A DNA stretch of 64,000 nucleotides from Chrysopilus asiliformis. Its lineage: Eukaryota > Arthropoda > Insecta > Diptera > Rhagionidae. Of this stretch, positions 45,563 to 57,017 are shown one piece after another (positions within the stretch are counted from its first letter, which is position 1; the number at the start of each line of letters is the position of its first letter). The position numbers were made by a program, and so were the translations under genes. The DNA lies in NCBI GenBank assembly GCA_964034945.1, contig OZ035962.1, forward strand, positions 31,027,943 through 31,091,942. Direction: 5' to 3'. A model generated the notes under the pieces. The model was given only the letters and a program-made list of their open reading frames with translations. It was not told where the DNA came from and made no database searches.

Positions 45563-46906
45563 TCAAAGCGCCATGACCGGATCTCCGCCACCGGCATCGC
45601 CGAGATTACCCTGTGATCCCATTGTCTTCGCCGCGATTATTGAATTAGAGTCGGTACACCCGACAAATCTCATCTTTGCGTCATCACCAACGTAAACCGT
45701 TTTCTGACACAGCAACAGAATGAGACAGGAAATAACAAACAAAGTGGATGGCACCAAGGAAGCAAATAAAAATTGTCGATATGTCACTTCCAGATCAAAC
45801 CTAGCGACAACAATTTTCTTATTGCCAGGCGAATAAAAACACGGAAATCGAGCTCTGGCATTATGATCGGTACCATCCTTGCCATACTCTCGCAAAAACT
45901 CTTTGCATTCGTCCTGCAGCGTATTCACACATCCCTCCAGGTTGATCATCAAGTGTGAATCATTGGAAATTGTAAGATCGACGTCAGGTGGAGCGATACT
46001 CATCACCGGCTTAGATACGAAAATATGTAGATTGGTCAGGAATGTAAAATTCGTTAGATCAGTTAGATACCCATTTTCCACCACAGAACCGTTAATACAA
46101 TCGGATGCCTCGATTACATTCGATACGTTTTTCACATTATAGCAGGAAGCCATTAAGATATTGTCGGCAGCATCGTTCCACACTTCTTCCTGCGTCACCG
46201 AGTTTATAGAGTTCTGACACTGTGACAAATACACCCTGTCCCCACTCAATAGAACCACGTTTTTATTTCGTGTCGGGATATCAACACACCGCCGATCACA
46301 ATTGTATGGAGTTCGGATTTTCTTACAAGTCCCGCGATTACACGAGAACAGGCCATTTATATCGATACAGTTTATCTTTCCCCGCCTCCCCGAGCACTTC
46401 ACTGGTGGATCCGTATTTTTAAAGATGCATTCGAACGCATCTGTGATGTTAAGACATTGCCCCACGGTGCAATTAAACAGACCCGTCAGATTTTTGCAGT
46501 CATCATGTATGCAAATCGCTCGCGTGGCTGACTCCTGATCAATTCCGAAGCAAGTCTTGGTTGCCGAATTCGAACAATTCTGGAATGTGAGACTGCTGCC
46601 GTTATTACGGAGGTTCACGTGGATCTGCATGCAAGCTCCTGACGTTTTGCTTAGACACCACTCCCCGCAGGAGCCCCAGTCACACGCGTCCATGTTGACT
46701 GCACGCGTTGTCGTACACATGACAGGATTCTCGCCGATTCCACTGTTAAACGCTCGCGTAGATGGCATATAAATCGCAACCGTTAAGTAAACCAACGCGA
46801 CCGAGCTGAGAACCAGGGTCATTTGGCAAATGCAAATCGTTCCACATATCCTTTGATCCTGCGGCGGAACAATTAAATCCTCAACTGGGACCTTCTTCTT
46901 CCCCAT
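45563..46906 (-). CDS. TipE-family auxiliary subunit, Teh3/Teh4-like, single exon
   Basis: 447 residues uninterrupted. Short cytosolic N terminus (MGKKKVPVEDLIVPPQDQR), TM1 at about 27-49, long extracellular loop to about 378, TM2 at about 379-400 (FLFASLVPSTLFVISCLILL), 47-residue tail. The loop opens with the family pattern CTTTRAVNMDACDWGSCGEWC and then has a Cys-rich part with repeated C-x4-C units (NCTVGQC, SCNRGTC) not found in TipE itself. Several N-x-S/T sites. Long loops and intronless genes are features of Teh3/Teh4 in Drosophila; which of the two it matches cannot be settled here. Expected role: modulation of Para sodium channels at the neuronal membrane. Confidence 0.88.
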   Translation of the reverse strand: MGKKKVPVEDLIVPPQDQRICGTICICQMTLVLSSVALVYLTVAIYMPSTRAFNSGIGENPVMCTTTRAVNMDACDWGSCGEWCLSKTSGACMQIHVNLRNNGSSLTFQNCSNSATKTCFGIDQESATRAICIHDDCKNLTGLFNCTVGQCLNITDAFECIFKNTDPPVKCSGRRGKINCIDINGLFSCNRGTCKKIRTPYNCDRRCVDIPTRNKNVVLLSGDRVYLSQCQNSINSVTQEEVWNDAADNILMASCYNVKNVSNVIEASDCINGSVVENGYLTDLTNFTFLTNLHIFVSKPVMSIAPPDVDLTISNDSHLMINLEGCVNTLQDECKEFLREYGKDGTDHNARARFPCFYSPGNKKIVVARFDLEVTYRQFLFASLVPSTLFVISCLILLLCQKTVYVGDDAKMRFVGCTDSNSIIAAKTMGSQGNLGDAGGGDPVMAL

Positions 46907-49514
46907 ATCGATCTACTTATTTCGTACACGCAAAAACGCTATCGTGCACACAACACTACGGTTGCTAATAAGAAATCACGCCTTGAATTAAACAGCCCCC
47001 GAAATTTTCACCACTTTATTGCTATGATTGCGATTCTATGTTGGCTTCTACGTGTTATGTAACTAAAATCACACATTCGAGCATTTGCGAATTTTCTTAA
47101 CACTAAATCAATCACGATAAATTTTATCTTAATACTGAATTTGATATAAATGCTTCAATATGCATAATTCCAATATGTAGCCGATTTTTTAAAATGGAAC
47201 GAACAAAAACACAGGACATCACTATAGTGTCCTTGATATGAATGCAATTTTCCTTTTTCCGTTTGTTCGAGAATATCACACAAAAAAATTCCCCAAAATA
47301 ATCGAAACTAAATCAACACCATTTCACCCAGTAATTCACCATCCCCTCGATTAAACTACAATTGCCAGTTAACAGAAATTGCCAGTTAATCGCTTCAAAT
47401 CTTTTTGTGATTTAGGATCGTTTGCGATTTCGATTTTGACTCAATGCGAAATATTTTTTGTTGTCTCCGAGGGACAAGCGTTCAAAAAGGCTTTTTCCCA
47501 TACGTCAACTTCGCGAAACGTCGTTACGTGATGGCGAATTTTGGCAATGGCTTCATAAATAGACCAGTAAAACGGCAAAGGAAAAAAGAATAGTGGGTAA
47601 GTATAAGGGATGTTTTGCGTTGGTTGGCAGCAAACTCTGCAGAAACGCGATCGGCATGCGCGCGCAATCAATCAATAGTTTCTCACATTTTCTCTATTCG
47701 TAATTTCATCTACACCATCATCATTATTATTATTATTGTTATTTTCATACGTGCTAATCAATTCCGATGTACTTACATATTTTAGCCTTAATTCAACAAT
47801 AAACCCTCAACTTTTTGACATGCAATTATTAACATATCAACATTTATTTAAACAACGCAGCCGAATTGATTTTTCCTACTATTTTCATACACAGCAAAAT
47901 CACGACAACAATTTCCCATTGATTACTATCCAAATACAAGGCCTCCAGCATAGTTGACCGAATTCGGAGCACTACTTTTATACAAACTAAATTTACCCCA
48001 TAGAAAATGCAGACCCACTGCAGGTTTTTCACTTATTCACCACCACCCACAGCTATATTGTCACGAAAGAAAAATTATTTTTTAACATTTACTTCAATAC
48101 TCACATGAGATTTCGTTGCCTTTCAGTGAATTCACTATCGCTTAGTTCCGATTCACTTATATTGAAAATATTTAATAAGTATTTAAAGCCGGTTAATGTC
48201 GCACCACGATTATTTTTAAAGTGTAAACAATTGTCAGAAGTTGGAACTTTTATTGAAGGCGAATTTTTTGATAGGTCGAGCGCATGGCATACAGAGAGTG
48301 GCCAATCTTTCTATCCGTCCACCTTCTATTCTCGATTTTTCTTTTTACCTTGACTTTCAAAATTTTGTAATATGTACATCTACGGTGAAAAGTTAACTTT
48401 TTTTAAATTTGGGTAAAAAAAATTTATAAAATACAAGCCATTTTTTAATTAATTTATAACTAAAGTCGAAAAGTTGGCCGCGGATTTTTGCACCAAATTC
48501 AAATTTATCTGTTATTTCAAAAAATCCTGCAGGGTTTTGGTTGACTACCTTCTGCTCTTTTTCCATAATGACAAAATAAGGCTTACGCACCCATAATGAC
48601 AAATGAAATGAAGCAAAAAGCTTTACTGTCTTTACAATGAACAAATAGACATCCCGAATATCTCTATTTTCTAACTAGAGTAAACTATTCTTCGAATATG
48701 GACTGTTCCAATTTGTGTGTATCATGAGAAATTATTCATTTTTTTAAGCAATTTGCGTCATTTAAATTGTCGTTAACCCTCAAATTTCCATATTAAAAGG
48801 TTAGGTACAGTTGTTATTTTGTAGATCCATGATCATAAAAAGAAATATTTTGAAAAAAAAAACGCCAAAAGCTAATTTGAAATTGCCACACTCTGGTTAT
48901 CAAGGCTCCAGCCTAGCTTGTTTAAAGCTCCAGCCTAGCTTGTTCGTCGGAAACCAATTCTGTCTAGTGACTTTCATAAAAATAACAACAAAAATCTGAT
49001 ATCGCTTCGTTCATCACCATGAAAGTTTAAGACAGGCAAAAGCTAGTCCAGGTAGCTTTCAAAATTGAAAAGTTCATTTCATCGTTTGAAAAATAAAAAT
49101 GTAATTTTTGTAAATCTGCAGGGGTGCGTTCCTTTATTCCCGAGTAAAGTAAAGGTTGGGTTTGTCAAGGTTCGAACAGCTGATTGCCAAAGTTGAAATT
49201 TTACCGACTTTAACTCTGATTAAAAGAATGCGATTTGGTTAACTTTGACAGCAGTGATGTGCACAACAATACATTAAAAATATGTCGGACCAACAAATGA
49301 TCAACGCATGTCGTATTTTTCATTTAGAAGGACCACAATAAAATCCTCCATTATTCTGCACCAAACTCATTCGAAACTACGAGACGAATTGACAGTTGAT
49401 TGGCAGTTGTAACCGTCTCGGTTAACTTTATCGCGTTCTTTAATTACAATTAAAGTTAACTTTCTCCAACTCAGCTCTCGAGCAGAGTTGAGAAAAGTAA
49501 CTTTGACAGCTTAA

Positions 49515-50247
49515 TAGTGGAACCATAATAGCGCTTTGCCGCTTGCGTCAGCGTTGACATTTCAGTGCACCTAACGAGCTTGGACGCTGGGACGCCATGA
49601 ATCATCTGTGCTAAACCACAATATCGCTTTGACGGTAAAATATTTTTTTTGTGAATTTCGAATTGAAAAATGTCGTCAAGGGATTTGCAAGACATTGTTT
49701 TTATAGCTTTAGTAGCTGAAGCAGCGTACAAGGCTCAACAATTATTTAAAAAAACCAATTAAAGACGCTGGTGGGTTCGGGAACTCAACATAAAAAGAGA
49801 TACGGATGGTTTTTTTGCTAAAAATTTTGATGCTGTGAAGCAAAATGACCCAGAACACTTTTTTAAAATCACAAGGATGAGGAGTGAAACTTTTTATCTG
49901 CTAATGGAGTTCATGCAAACTCTTTTTTTATGGTATTTCGGTGTACTTTCGATTTCGTGTTATATAAATACTCATAACTTTTCACCTTTTCAATTAACGT
50001 TTCCTCAAAATTAATATTATCCATTTTTATTGGAATCGATGAACTTTAATTTACGTCCGAATGACAACTGTCAAAGTGCCAACGCGTCTGAAAGTAGAAA
50101 GTAGGTCTACTCTCGGCGGCAGCGCGCTTTGAAGCTCGCTGGCAAAGCGCTATTGTAGATGACTTCATACAATCGCTTTGATTTTACTTTTGAGCGTCGA
50201 ATTGTCAACGCTGAAGCAAGTTGCAAAGCGCTATCGTGGTTCCACTA
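49515..50247 (+). mobile_element. PIF/Harbinger deletion derivative
   Basis: TIRs TAGTGGAACCATAATAGCGC and TAGTGGAACCACGATAGCGC (reversed), extending to about 40 bases; TAA duplication at 49512-49514 and 50248-50250. It encodes the N-terminal part of a Harbinger transposase. The 3-bp TWA duplication and the protein agree. Confidence 0.8.
49670..49940 (+). pseudogene. PIF/Harbinger transposase N-terminal fragment
   Basis: Reads MSSRDLQDIVFIALVAEA, then an in-frame TAA after LFKKTN, then RRWWVRELNIKRDTDGFF and PEHFFKITRMRSETFYLL. The RRWWVRxLN...G.F...FF...RM sequence is the conserved start of HARBI1-type nucleases. The DDE core is absent, so it is inactive. Confidence 0.75.
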
Positions 50248-50494
50248 TAACTTTGGCATTTAGGAACGGCAGTAAAGTTTACTGAGCGTTAACCGTAGGC
50301 ATTTAAGAACGCATTTCTCTTTACCGCGGTTAACCACGGTTAACCACGGTTAATAAAAGAACGCATCCCAGTCAAAAACGTTAAACGCCTAAGGATAGGC
50401 AATACATTTCATGGTGTATTTAATTGACGTTTTTCATTTTCCCAAAATCAATTTCAAGTGCAACAAATTTTCAAATTTTTGAAAAAAGTGTTTG

Positions 50495-51010
50495 TTAAAG
50501 ATTTTGGTGTGTATTTTTAACATATCTTAATGGGTTGCAGTCCTCTACAAAAATCAATTTTACACCATTAAGCGAGTTTGGAAGAGACCTAAACAAATGA
50601 TAATCTGATGGAGCAAGGCTCGAATTATACGATAGATGCATCCAAACTTCCGAGCCAAGCTTTCTCCATTTTTTCCGGGTCAATTTGGTTACGTTTCAGT
50701 AGAAAATCGCAGATGAAAATTCGTTAAACATCTATGTGGTCTGTCGTTGTCATAGTGGAAGACGACCTTGATTCTGTTGACTAGTTCCGGCCGTTTTTAT
50801 TTTTTTGCATGTTGCAATCTCGTCAATTATTGACAGTAGAGGTCAGAATCAATCGTTTTGCCAGGCAGCAGCCCCTAATATAAATGAATACCTTTCAAAT
50901 ACTCAACATCACCTTCCGCGGCGTTAATTTGGTCTCTGCCACCGCTGGCGGAGCTTCACCTACCTTCAACCACGATCATGAAAATTCGGTAGAGTGAATT
51001 TTTTTGCATC
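50495..51010 (-). pseudogene. mariner-type transposase relic
   Basis: On the reverse strand and in shifting frames: a piece VVFHYDNDRPHR around 50730-50770 (second catalytic Asp region) and HLSYNSSLAPSDYHLFRSLP around 50570-50640 (the DD34D signature region), with a weaker upstream part near 50900. Frameshifts and stops make it non-functional. Confidence 0.75.
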
Positions 51011-51149
51011 AAATCCTGCAGCACTCACACATCGAGCTTTTTTTGTATCTCGCCTTTTCCAAATTCAACAAAACAGCTTAGGAATGGAGGGTTAGTTCGC
51101 AATGACATAATTGCTTAATGCCGATCTTGTCAATTTTTTTCAAAATTTA

Positions 51150-51450
51150 GATTGACTTTTTCGTTAGTCAGTCTGTCAAAAACTACAAGATCAAGGGCCA
51201 TGAAATTTCACAGTTATGTTTGATCTGGAATGAAACGATTGGTTACTTTAACCGAAAGTAGCCAAATTGCTGGAAAAATCGCAAATTCGTTTTGTGCTAT
51301 TTACTCCGAAACTACGCATTTTTCAGTAGTCTTATTAATGACAAAAGTTGAATGCAGTAAAATTTCATTTTGCAGTGGGATTCTCTTTATCGTAAATCGA
51401 TATATTTTACCATTATCGAGATATTTCAGACTTTAAAAAATCATATTGTT
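51150..51450. repeat. possible eroded dispersed repeat
   Basis: Contains gttagtcagtctgtca, agggccatgaaatttcacag and gacaaaagttgaatgcag, which resemble 58395-58630 (gtcagtctgtcagtgtgt, agagccatgaaatcctgg, ggcaaaagttgaaggcag) in the same order. Probably two old copies of one repeat, the second in the tipE intron. Confidence 0.4.
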
Positions 51451-54400
51451 GTATAAACTTGTATTCGTCGGGTTTAGTGTTATAGTATTATCGAGAAACG
51501 TTCATGTGCTGTTCACATTAGATATTTTGAAATAAAATTTCAAAATCTATAGAATTTCTTCGTGATTTTACTCATTATCAAATTGCAATAACTTTTTACC
51601 GAGTTAAAAATATCACAACTTTTTTTTTAATTACTCTATACGATGTCACCTTAAAATGCATATCATTGTAACTAAATCGGATTAATATTGCCAGAGGTAA
51701 GTCACTTGGCACCTATCTAGTAGCAAATCGGTAAACAATTTTTCGACTACCCAATATTTTGATATTTTAAAAAACGACCGAATAATTATTACTTCTGGCA
51801 AACTAACAATACATATTATGATATTTTAGTATAAATTTCTTTAATCTTCACTATGTAATCGAATTGGGAAATTTGTATCCATCCTCCATATGAACTCGAT
51901 TTGGCTTCTAATTTTTATATGTTTTTTCTCTATTTTCAAAACTCGTTTTTACATTACTTTGGTTTGGGGGTTGCTTTAAATTATGTTTTTTTTTCTCCTA
52001 GGGGGTGTGTGAATTTCCATTCACGGTACATGTCTCTAAAAAGTTTTCGCTTGCGCCATATTTCTCTTTTTTATGCTATTTTTACAATTTAAGGTCAATT
52101 AAGGTCAAGTTCTCCATACACTAGAATTTGAAATAGTTCTCGGTTGAAATCAATGCGCCGCATTCTGTTTAAAAATGCGGCGCATATTTATTAATTGTTG
52201 TTCCTCGGTATGCATCCAAATCATGTTTTGCTTATTTGAATTTTTGTGTATTAAATTTTTTGTTTCGTCGTTGTTCCATTTTAGCCATCATTCCTCATCC
52301 TCACCCCGCTCGTTTAGAAGTGTAAATTTTATTAACAACTAATATTAAATTTTTAGCATTATTTGTAACAAATTCTAGTTTACTGAACCGTATTCATCTT
52401 CAAAACTTTCAAATACGACTGTACTGGTTACAAAAGAGTATACTGAACTCATAACTAACAGCAAAGGAGTTTTTGCTTTATGGAATGATTCCAATAATAG
52501 ATACAAGGAATTTCCCAATAGACATGGTGCATATGTTGGCTGATGAAACAAATTCAACACATCCACAAGTTTCAAATGCAGTTCTTTCAGCAGCACCCAA
52601 TTATACATATTCAATAATGACACAAAATAGCGTGCCACTTAAATAGGGGTTTCTCTTTTTTTTCTTTTTAACGAATAACACAGGGTTTTATTGTTTTTGT
52701 TTTTATTATGGTTGTTGACATATGTTTTGGTACTTGTGTGTCCTGATCGACATAGACTGTATATAGTAAAGAAAATTACTCCAATGGGGATGTCTAATGT
52801 GAGTAATAGTTCTCCAGGGGACTACCGCAACAAAAAAAAAAGTTTCTCATTCCCCCCTCCCATAAAGAGGGGCAAATAAATCGAGAAGGACAGTAAAATA
52901 ATAAGAAACGAAGGGAAAACGTTCAGACTACATGGATCCACAGTAAAAGGAAATGTTATGATGACACGCGATTGCGCGCGCACCGGAATCTGAACCTCCA
53001 CTGAAAAGTCCATGGGTCTACTAAAAGTGTAAACAACTTTACTTTATTTAGGATACTCGAAAATATTTTACTTTGTGGGAATTTCGCTAGTCCTGCTTCG
53101 AATTGTACGTTTTCAAGAGCTTTGATTTCAAATAATTGTAAATGGCGTTTGTTAAACAGGAGAAACCTTAAGACTTTTTGAAAGAAAAAAAAATTGGTAT
53201 GACTTACTTATCCTATAGTATTCAAATTACTTGGCTACCGACGTCACTTCGTTTTAGTTATCCTTTCTATACTGTCCGCACACAACCAACACATACTCAT
53301 AACCACTCAAATAATTTCCTATATGAATAGGTTTTCTTTTATAGGATTTCCTTTCGAGGTGTCTTTGGTGCCAGGGATTAAATGTCAGTGCGCTCTCTGT
53401 GTCCTTAAGTAATATATTGGAGCCGCACAAAAACGCTCGGGTTCGCTGTGTCTCTGTGTGTACGCCATATTTTTTTCGAATTCCCAAGGAATCGAAGAAA
53501 ATTTAATAAAATTAGAATACTATGTACTGTTATTACTATTAATTTGATACACACGAATATATAAGTAAAAAATATTCGCTTTTTAAACTATATGAACGTA
53601 AGAAATTTTAAGTTAGAAAAGAATTGAAATTTAAAAAAAAAAACAATTTAAAGCCAGCAGTTCTTCGTACAGTACAGCAATATGATGCACAAAAGTTGAA
53701 AAAAAAATAACCAAAAATTTAAAACCTACACCACGCAAACAAGCCCACTGATATTTAAATGTTGTTAATAACATGTAACTAAAAATCAATAATAATATTA
53801 ACGGTAAAAAAATAAGCAAGTATAATTTAAGAATATAATAATATTATTAAAGCAATTGTATTGGTTTTATCCTTTGAAGGACATATAAAGTGTAAAATTG
53901 TTAATAAAATCAATCACAATAAAGAAATTACGTATTTTAGTTTCGTCGTTACATAAGTAAATATTACAAGTGATTTTTATTTCTGTTACATTGTGAAAAA
54001 CACAAAAAAACATGTGTGCTATTGTTCTTTTTTTATAGTGGAGGAAAACCGAAATGTTGTTTCACCCAAACGCAAATATTACACAAAGTTAAAAGGAGAA
54101 TAAATAAAAATGAATTCGTTTCTTTAACGTTATTAATTTATTGTGGTTGTTCTATTTCTGCCGTCCGAATTGATAAATTATTAACAAAAAAACTGAATAG
54201 TAATTAGGCTTTTTTCCTACGACTAACAAAAATATAGGCGTAAAACAAGTTGATCCGAAGTAGTGTAAATTAAATTAAAAAGAAATTAACATGTACAATA
54301 CTTCTGTGTTTTCAAAATAGTGAGTAAGGGTGTAATGCTTCTAATAACGCAAATAAAAAACCAAATGCTTAATGATTATAAAAAGGAAAATGAAAAAAAA

Positions 54401-55932
54401 ATAACAAAAGGTCCTCTTTTATAATTCGACGTCAATGAATGTCAGGCGATCCTTTACTTCTTCGACGTAAAACCACTCATTTGGACAAAAGGTCGTCTAA
54501 CGACGATATCCATAATTTAATATTCTCTAAACTTAGAAAATAATACAAAAATATAACGGAAAGACGAAGAAAATTAATATAAAATATGATTTTTATGTAT
54601 CGATTCAGACTTTTACCCCACTCACCCTAGTAGTAAAATCCGTTCAGTTTTTCTCCACTAATCCCATCCTTAAGTCCATTTTCTCTCCTTCGTGTGCCCT
54701 TTTTGTCGTTTTTATGCCACCAATAAATTGAAAGGAAGGAGTTTCTCTAGTGGGTGTCGAAAAGAAGTTGTCGTGAGCAAAATAGTCTGAAAATCATTGA
54801 TAAAGTTTCAAAAATAATTTTAAGTTTTGTGGAAAAATGCTAATTTCAAAAGAATTCCATTGTGTCTATTACCAGTGCTCCCGATTAGATCATTTAAATA
54901 TTAGCGAAATTTCAAATGACGATATTTAACAGAAGGCTAAATATAGGATTTAGTTTTGTAGATTTTGCTCCCAGTTGTGGCATTCAAAGATAAGTTTACA
55001 CCAAATAGATGTTTGCCAAAATAATTTGAAAAGTAAACAAGAAATATATCCAAGTAAGACGGAAAAAAGAGGACGCGCAGTAAAAACTAGTAAAAAATAG
55101 AGCTAAATTTAGCAGATTTTTGGGATTCGCCCAATTTGCCTCTCATTCACAGAATATAATTCATAGAAAATTGATTTGATTAAACAAACTTATGTTCACA
55201 TTGATTGAAAATTCTAAATGGATGAAATTATAAATTGTCAATTTATTATCGCAATTTTCAAATTAGTAATTTATTTGAAGAAAAAAAAGAATTGAAATTG
55301 CTTTTGACTGTGCAACGAAATAAAGAATAACAACACAGTATTCAGACAAAAAGGAAGTATCATCAAAATCAAGATTTCATTCAACCAATCTCCCATTGAA
55401 ATAGAATGTCAGAATATTGAAGAAAAATAGAAGGAAATTTAAGCGAAGGTTGTGAAAATTAAACCGATTTTTTGAAAAACATGAAAAATTTTATGCTGAA
55501 GAATGTGTCAAAAATTATCGTTCGTTAACACGATATAAATTTTATCGTGTGAAACATTAAGGAAATATAGTTAAGGAAACTCCATGACTAATAAAAACTT
55601 TTGTGAAAAAAAACTGGTAAAATTTGTAACAAAACAAGGACAATTTAAATAGTTGCGGAAGATAAAAAGCTAAAAAAGGGTTTAATACAAAAAAAAACCA
55701 TATGAAAAAACCAGTAAAATATTGTAAAAATGTAACAAACTGCAATAAGAATCCTAGCAAGGTCATAACTATATGAGTTGTATAAAAGTTGTAAAATAGT
55801 TATAAGCAATAGAACTACCTAAAAGCTGTTAGTAATCGCAATAAAAATTTATTGATAGCGTTCATTTTCAATAAATTGACAACAACCACAAATAATTAGC
55901 AAAAGGGAATTTCACTGATATAAAGATAGACA

Positions 55933-57017
55933 ATGGGTGACGAACCAGAGGATGTGCGAACATTAAAACAGAAATTACTTTTCTATACGACCGCTTTTTT
56001 TATATTGCTCGGTACATTTAGCCTATTTGCATTTTTATTTTTAGTACCATTCGTAATTGATCCAGCCTTTACCACAATTTTTATGCAATTCGATGAAAAA
56101 CCAGCTTACTGTGTCACAATTGAGGCACTACACCTGCAGGGCGCTAAGAACTGTTCGCAGGCATCGTGCCGTGAAGGCTGCACGAAAGACGTTTACGAAT
56201 GCACGCAAATATTTGTCAATTACAAGCGGCATATTGACATACTAATGGAGGAGTATAACGGTACTGTTATAGTACCCTATAATATGCAAAACCTGAATAA
56301 AAAACCTGGAGGTGTGAGTAATGATCCATCGGCAGGGTCACCGGGCCGTTATGAACGAGCAATAAGAGATTACGACTATGCCGATCAGAATGAAAATGCC
56401 CTTCAAGCGCCCGGTGGTGGGGACGGTGACATGCAACCCTTCGTTGAAGTTTCGGATTTGTCCAAAGTGGCCGCAGCAATGGAGAACCAAACGGAGTGGT
56501 ATTTTGTAGGAGCGCGCCTATACCCCAATGTGAAGGGATGCGGCTACCCGCCGATGCTAAACTGTACGATTTGGCATAAAAAGTACGACAAGGAGGGTAA
56601 CAATTTCACGTGTTATTATTCGACAGTGGATCCAAAACACGTGATTACAGATTTGGATATGTGGCAGAACACCCTCAATCTTGTCTATTCGATGGCAATT
56701 CCAATTCCGTCATTCATCATTTCCGTAATTTACCTAACGTTCGCCTATTTTAAAATCTACAACGAGGACGAGGAGACTGCTCCCCTGGATAAGAATGCGG
56801 AGGGAATGGCCGGCGACGATGAAGATGAAGATGGCGAAGATGTTTGTGTGGACGTTGTTATCCCGAATGGAGCCACATCGTTATCAGCATCCGGTCCGCT
56901 TACTCCCAATTCAGAGATGAACTCATTTGGTCATCAACTCAAAGTGAAAATGGCGGATGAAATGTCCCGAGAAAGTCTTGATGGCGGAGTTATTTCTAAT
57001 TCCGGATCGCTGCAAGG
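55933..57017 (+). CDS. tipE: tipE exon 1
   Basis: Contains both membrane segments and the whole loop. Donor CAAGG|GTGAGT; without splicing the frame stops at once (TGA at 57019-57021). The ATG at 55933 fits the TipE N terminus (MGDE). Confidence 0.95.

Larger units (their letters stand above)
49121..50369. mobile_element. outer TIR element hosting a Harbinger relic
   Basis: Ends GGGGTGCGTTCCTTTATT and, reversed, GGGATGCGTTCTTTTATT. Inner sequence has repeated GTTAACTTT/GGTTAACC blocks. Interrupted by the element at 49515. No target duplication could be fixed and no superfamily assigned. Confidence 0.6.
46907..55932. other. Intergenic region between divergent Teh3/4-like and tipE genes
   Basis: The two genes diverge, so both promoters lie here. 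Nothing recognisable in 46.9-49.1 kb except an ATT microsatellite near 47725 and an 18-base duplicated segment (gctccagcctagcttgtt) at 48904-48942. Transposon remains occupy 49.1-51.0 kb. From 51.7 to 55.9 kb I see only AT-rich sequence; no TATA box can be chosen with confidence. Confidence 0.6.
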
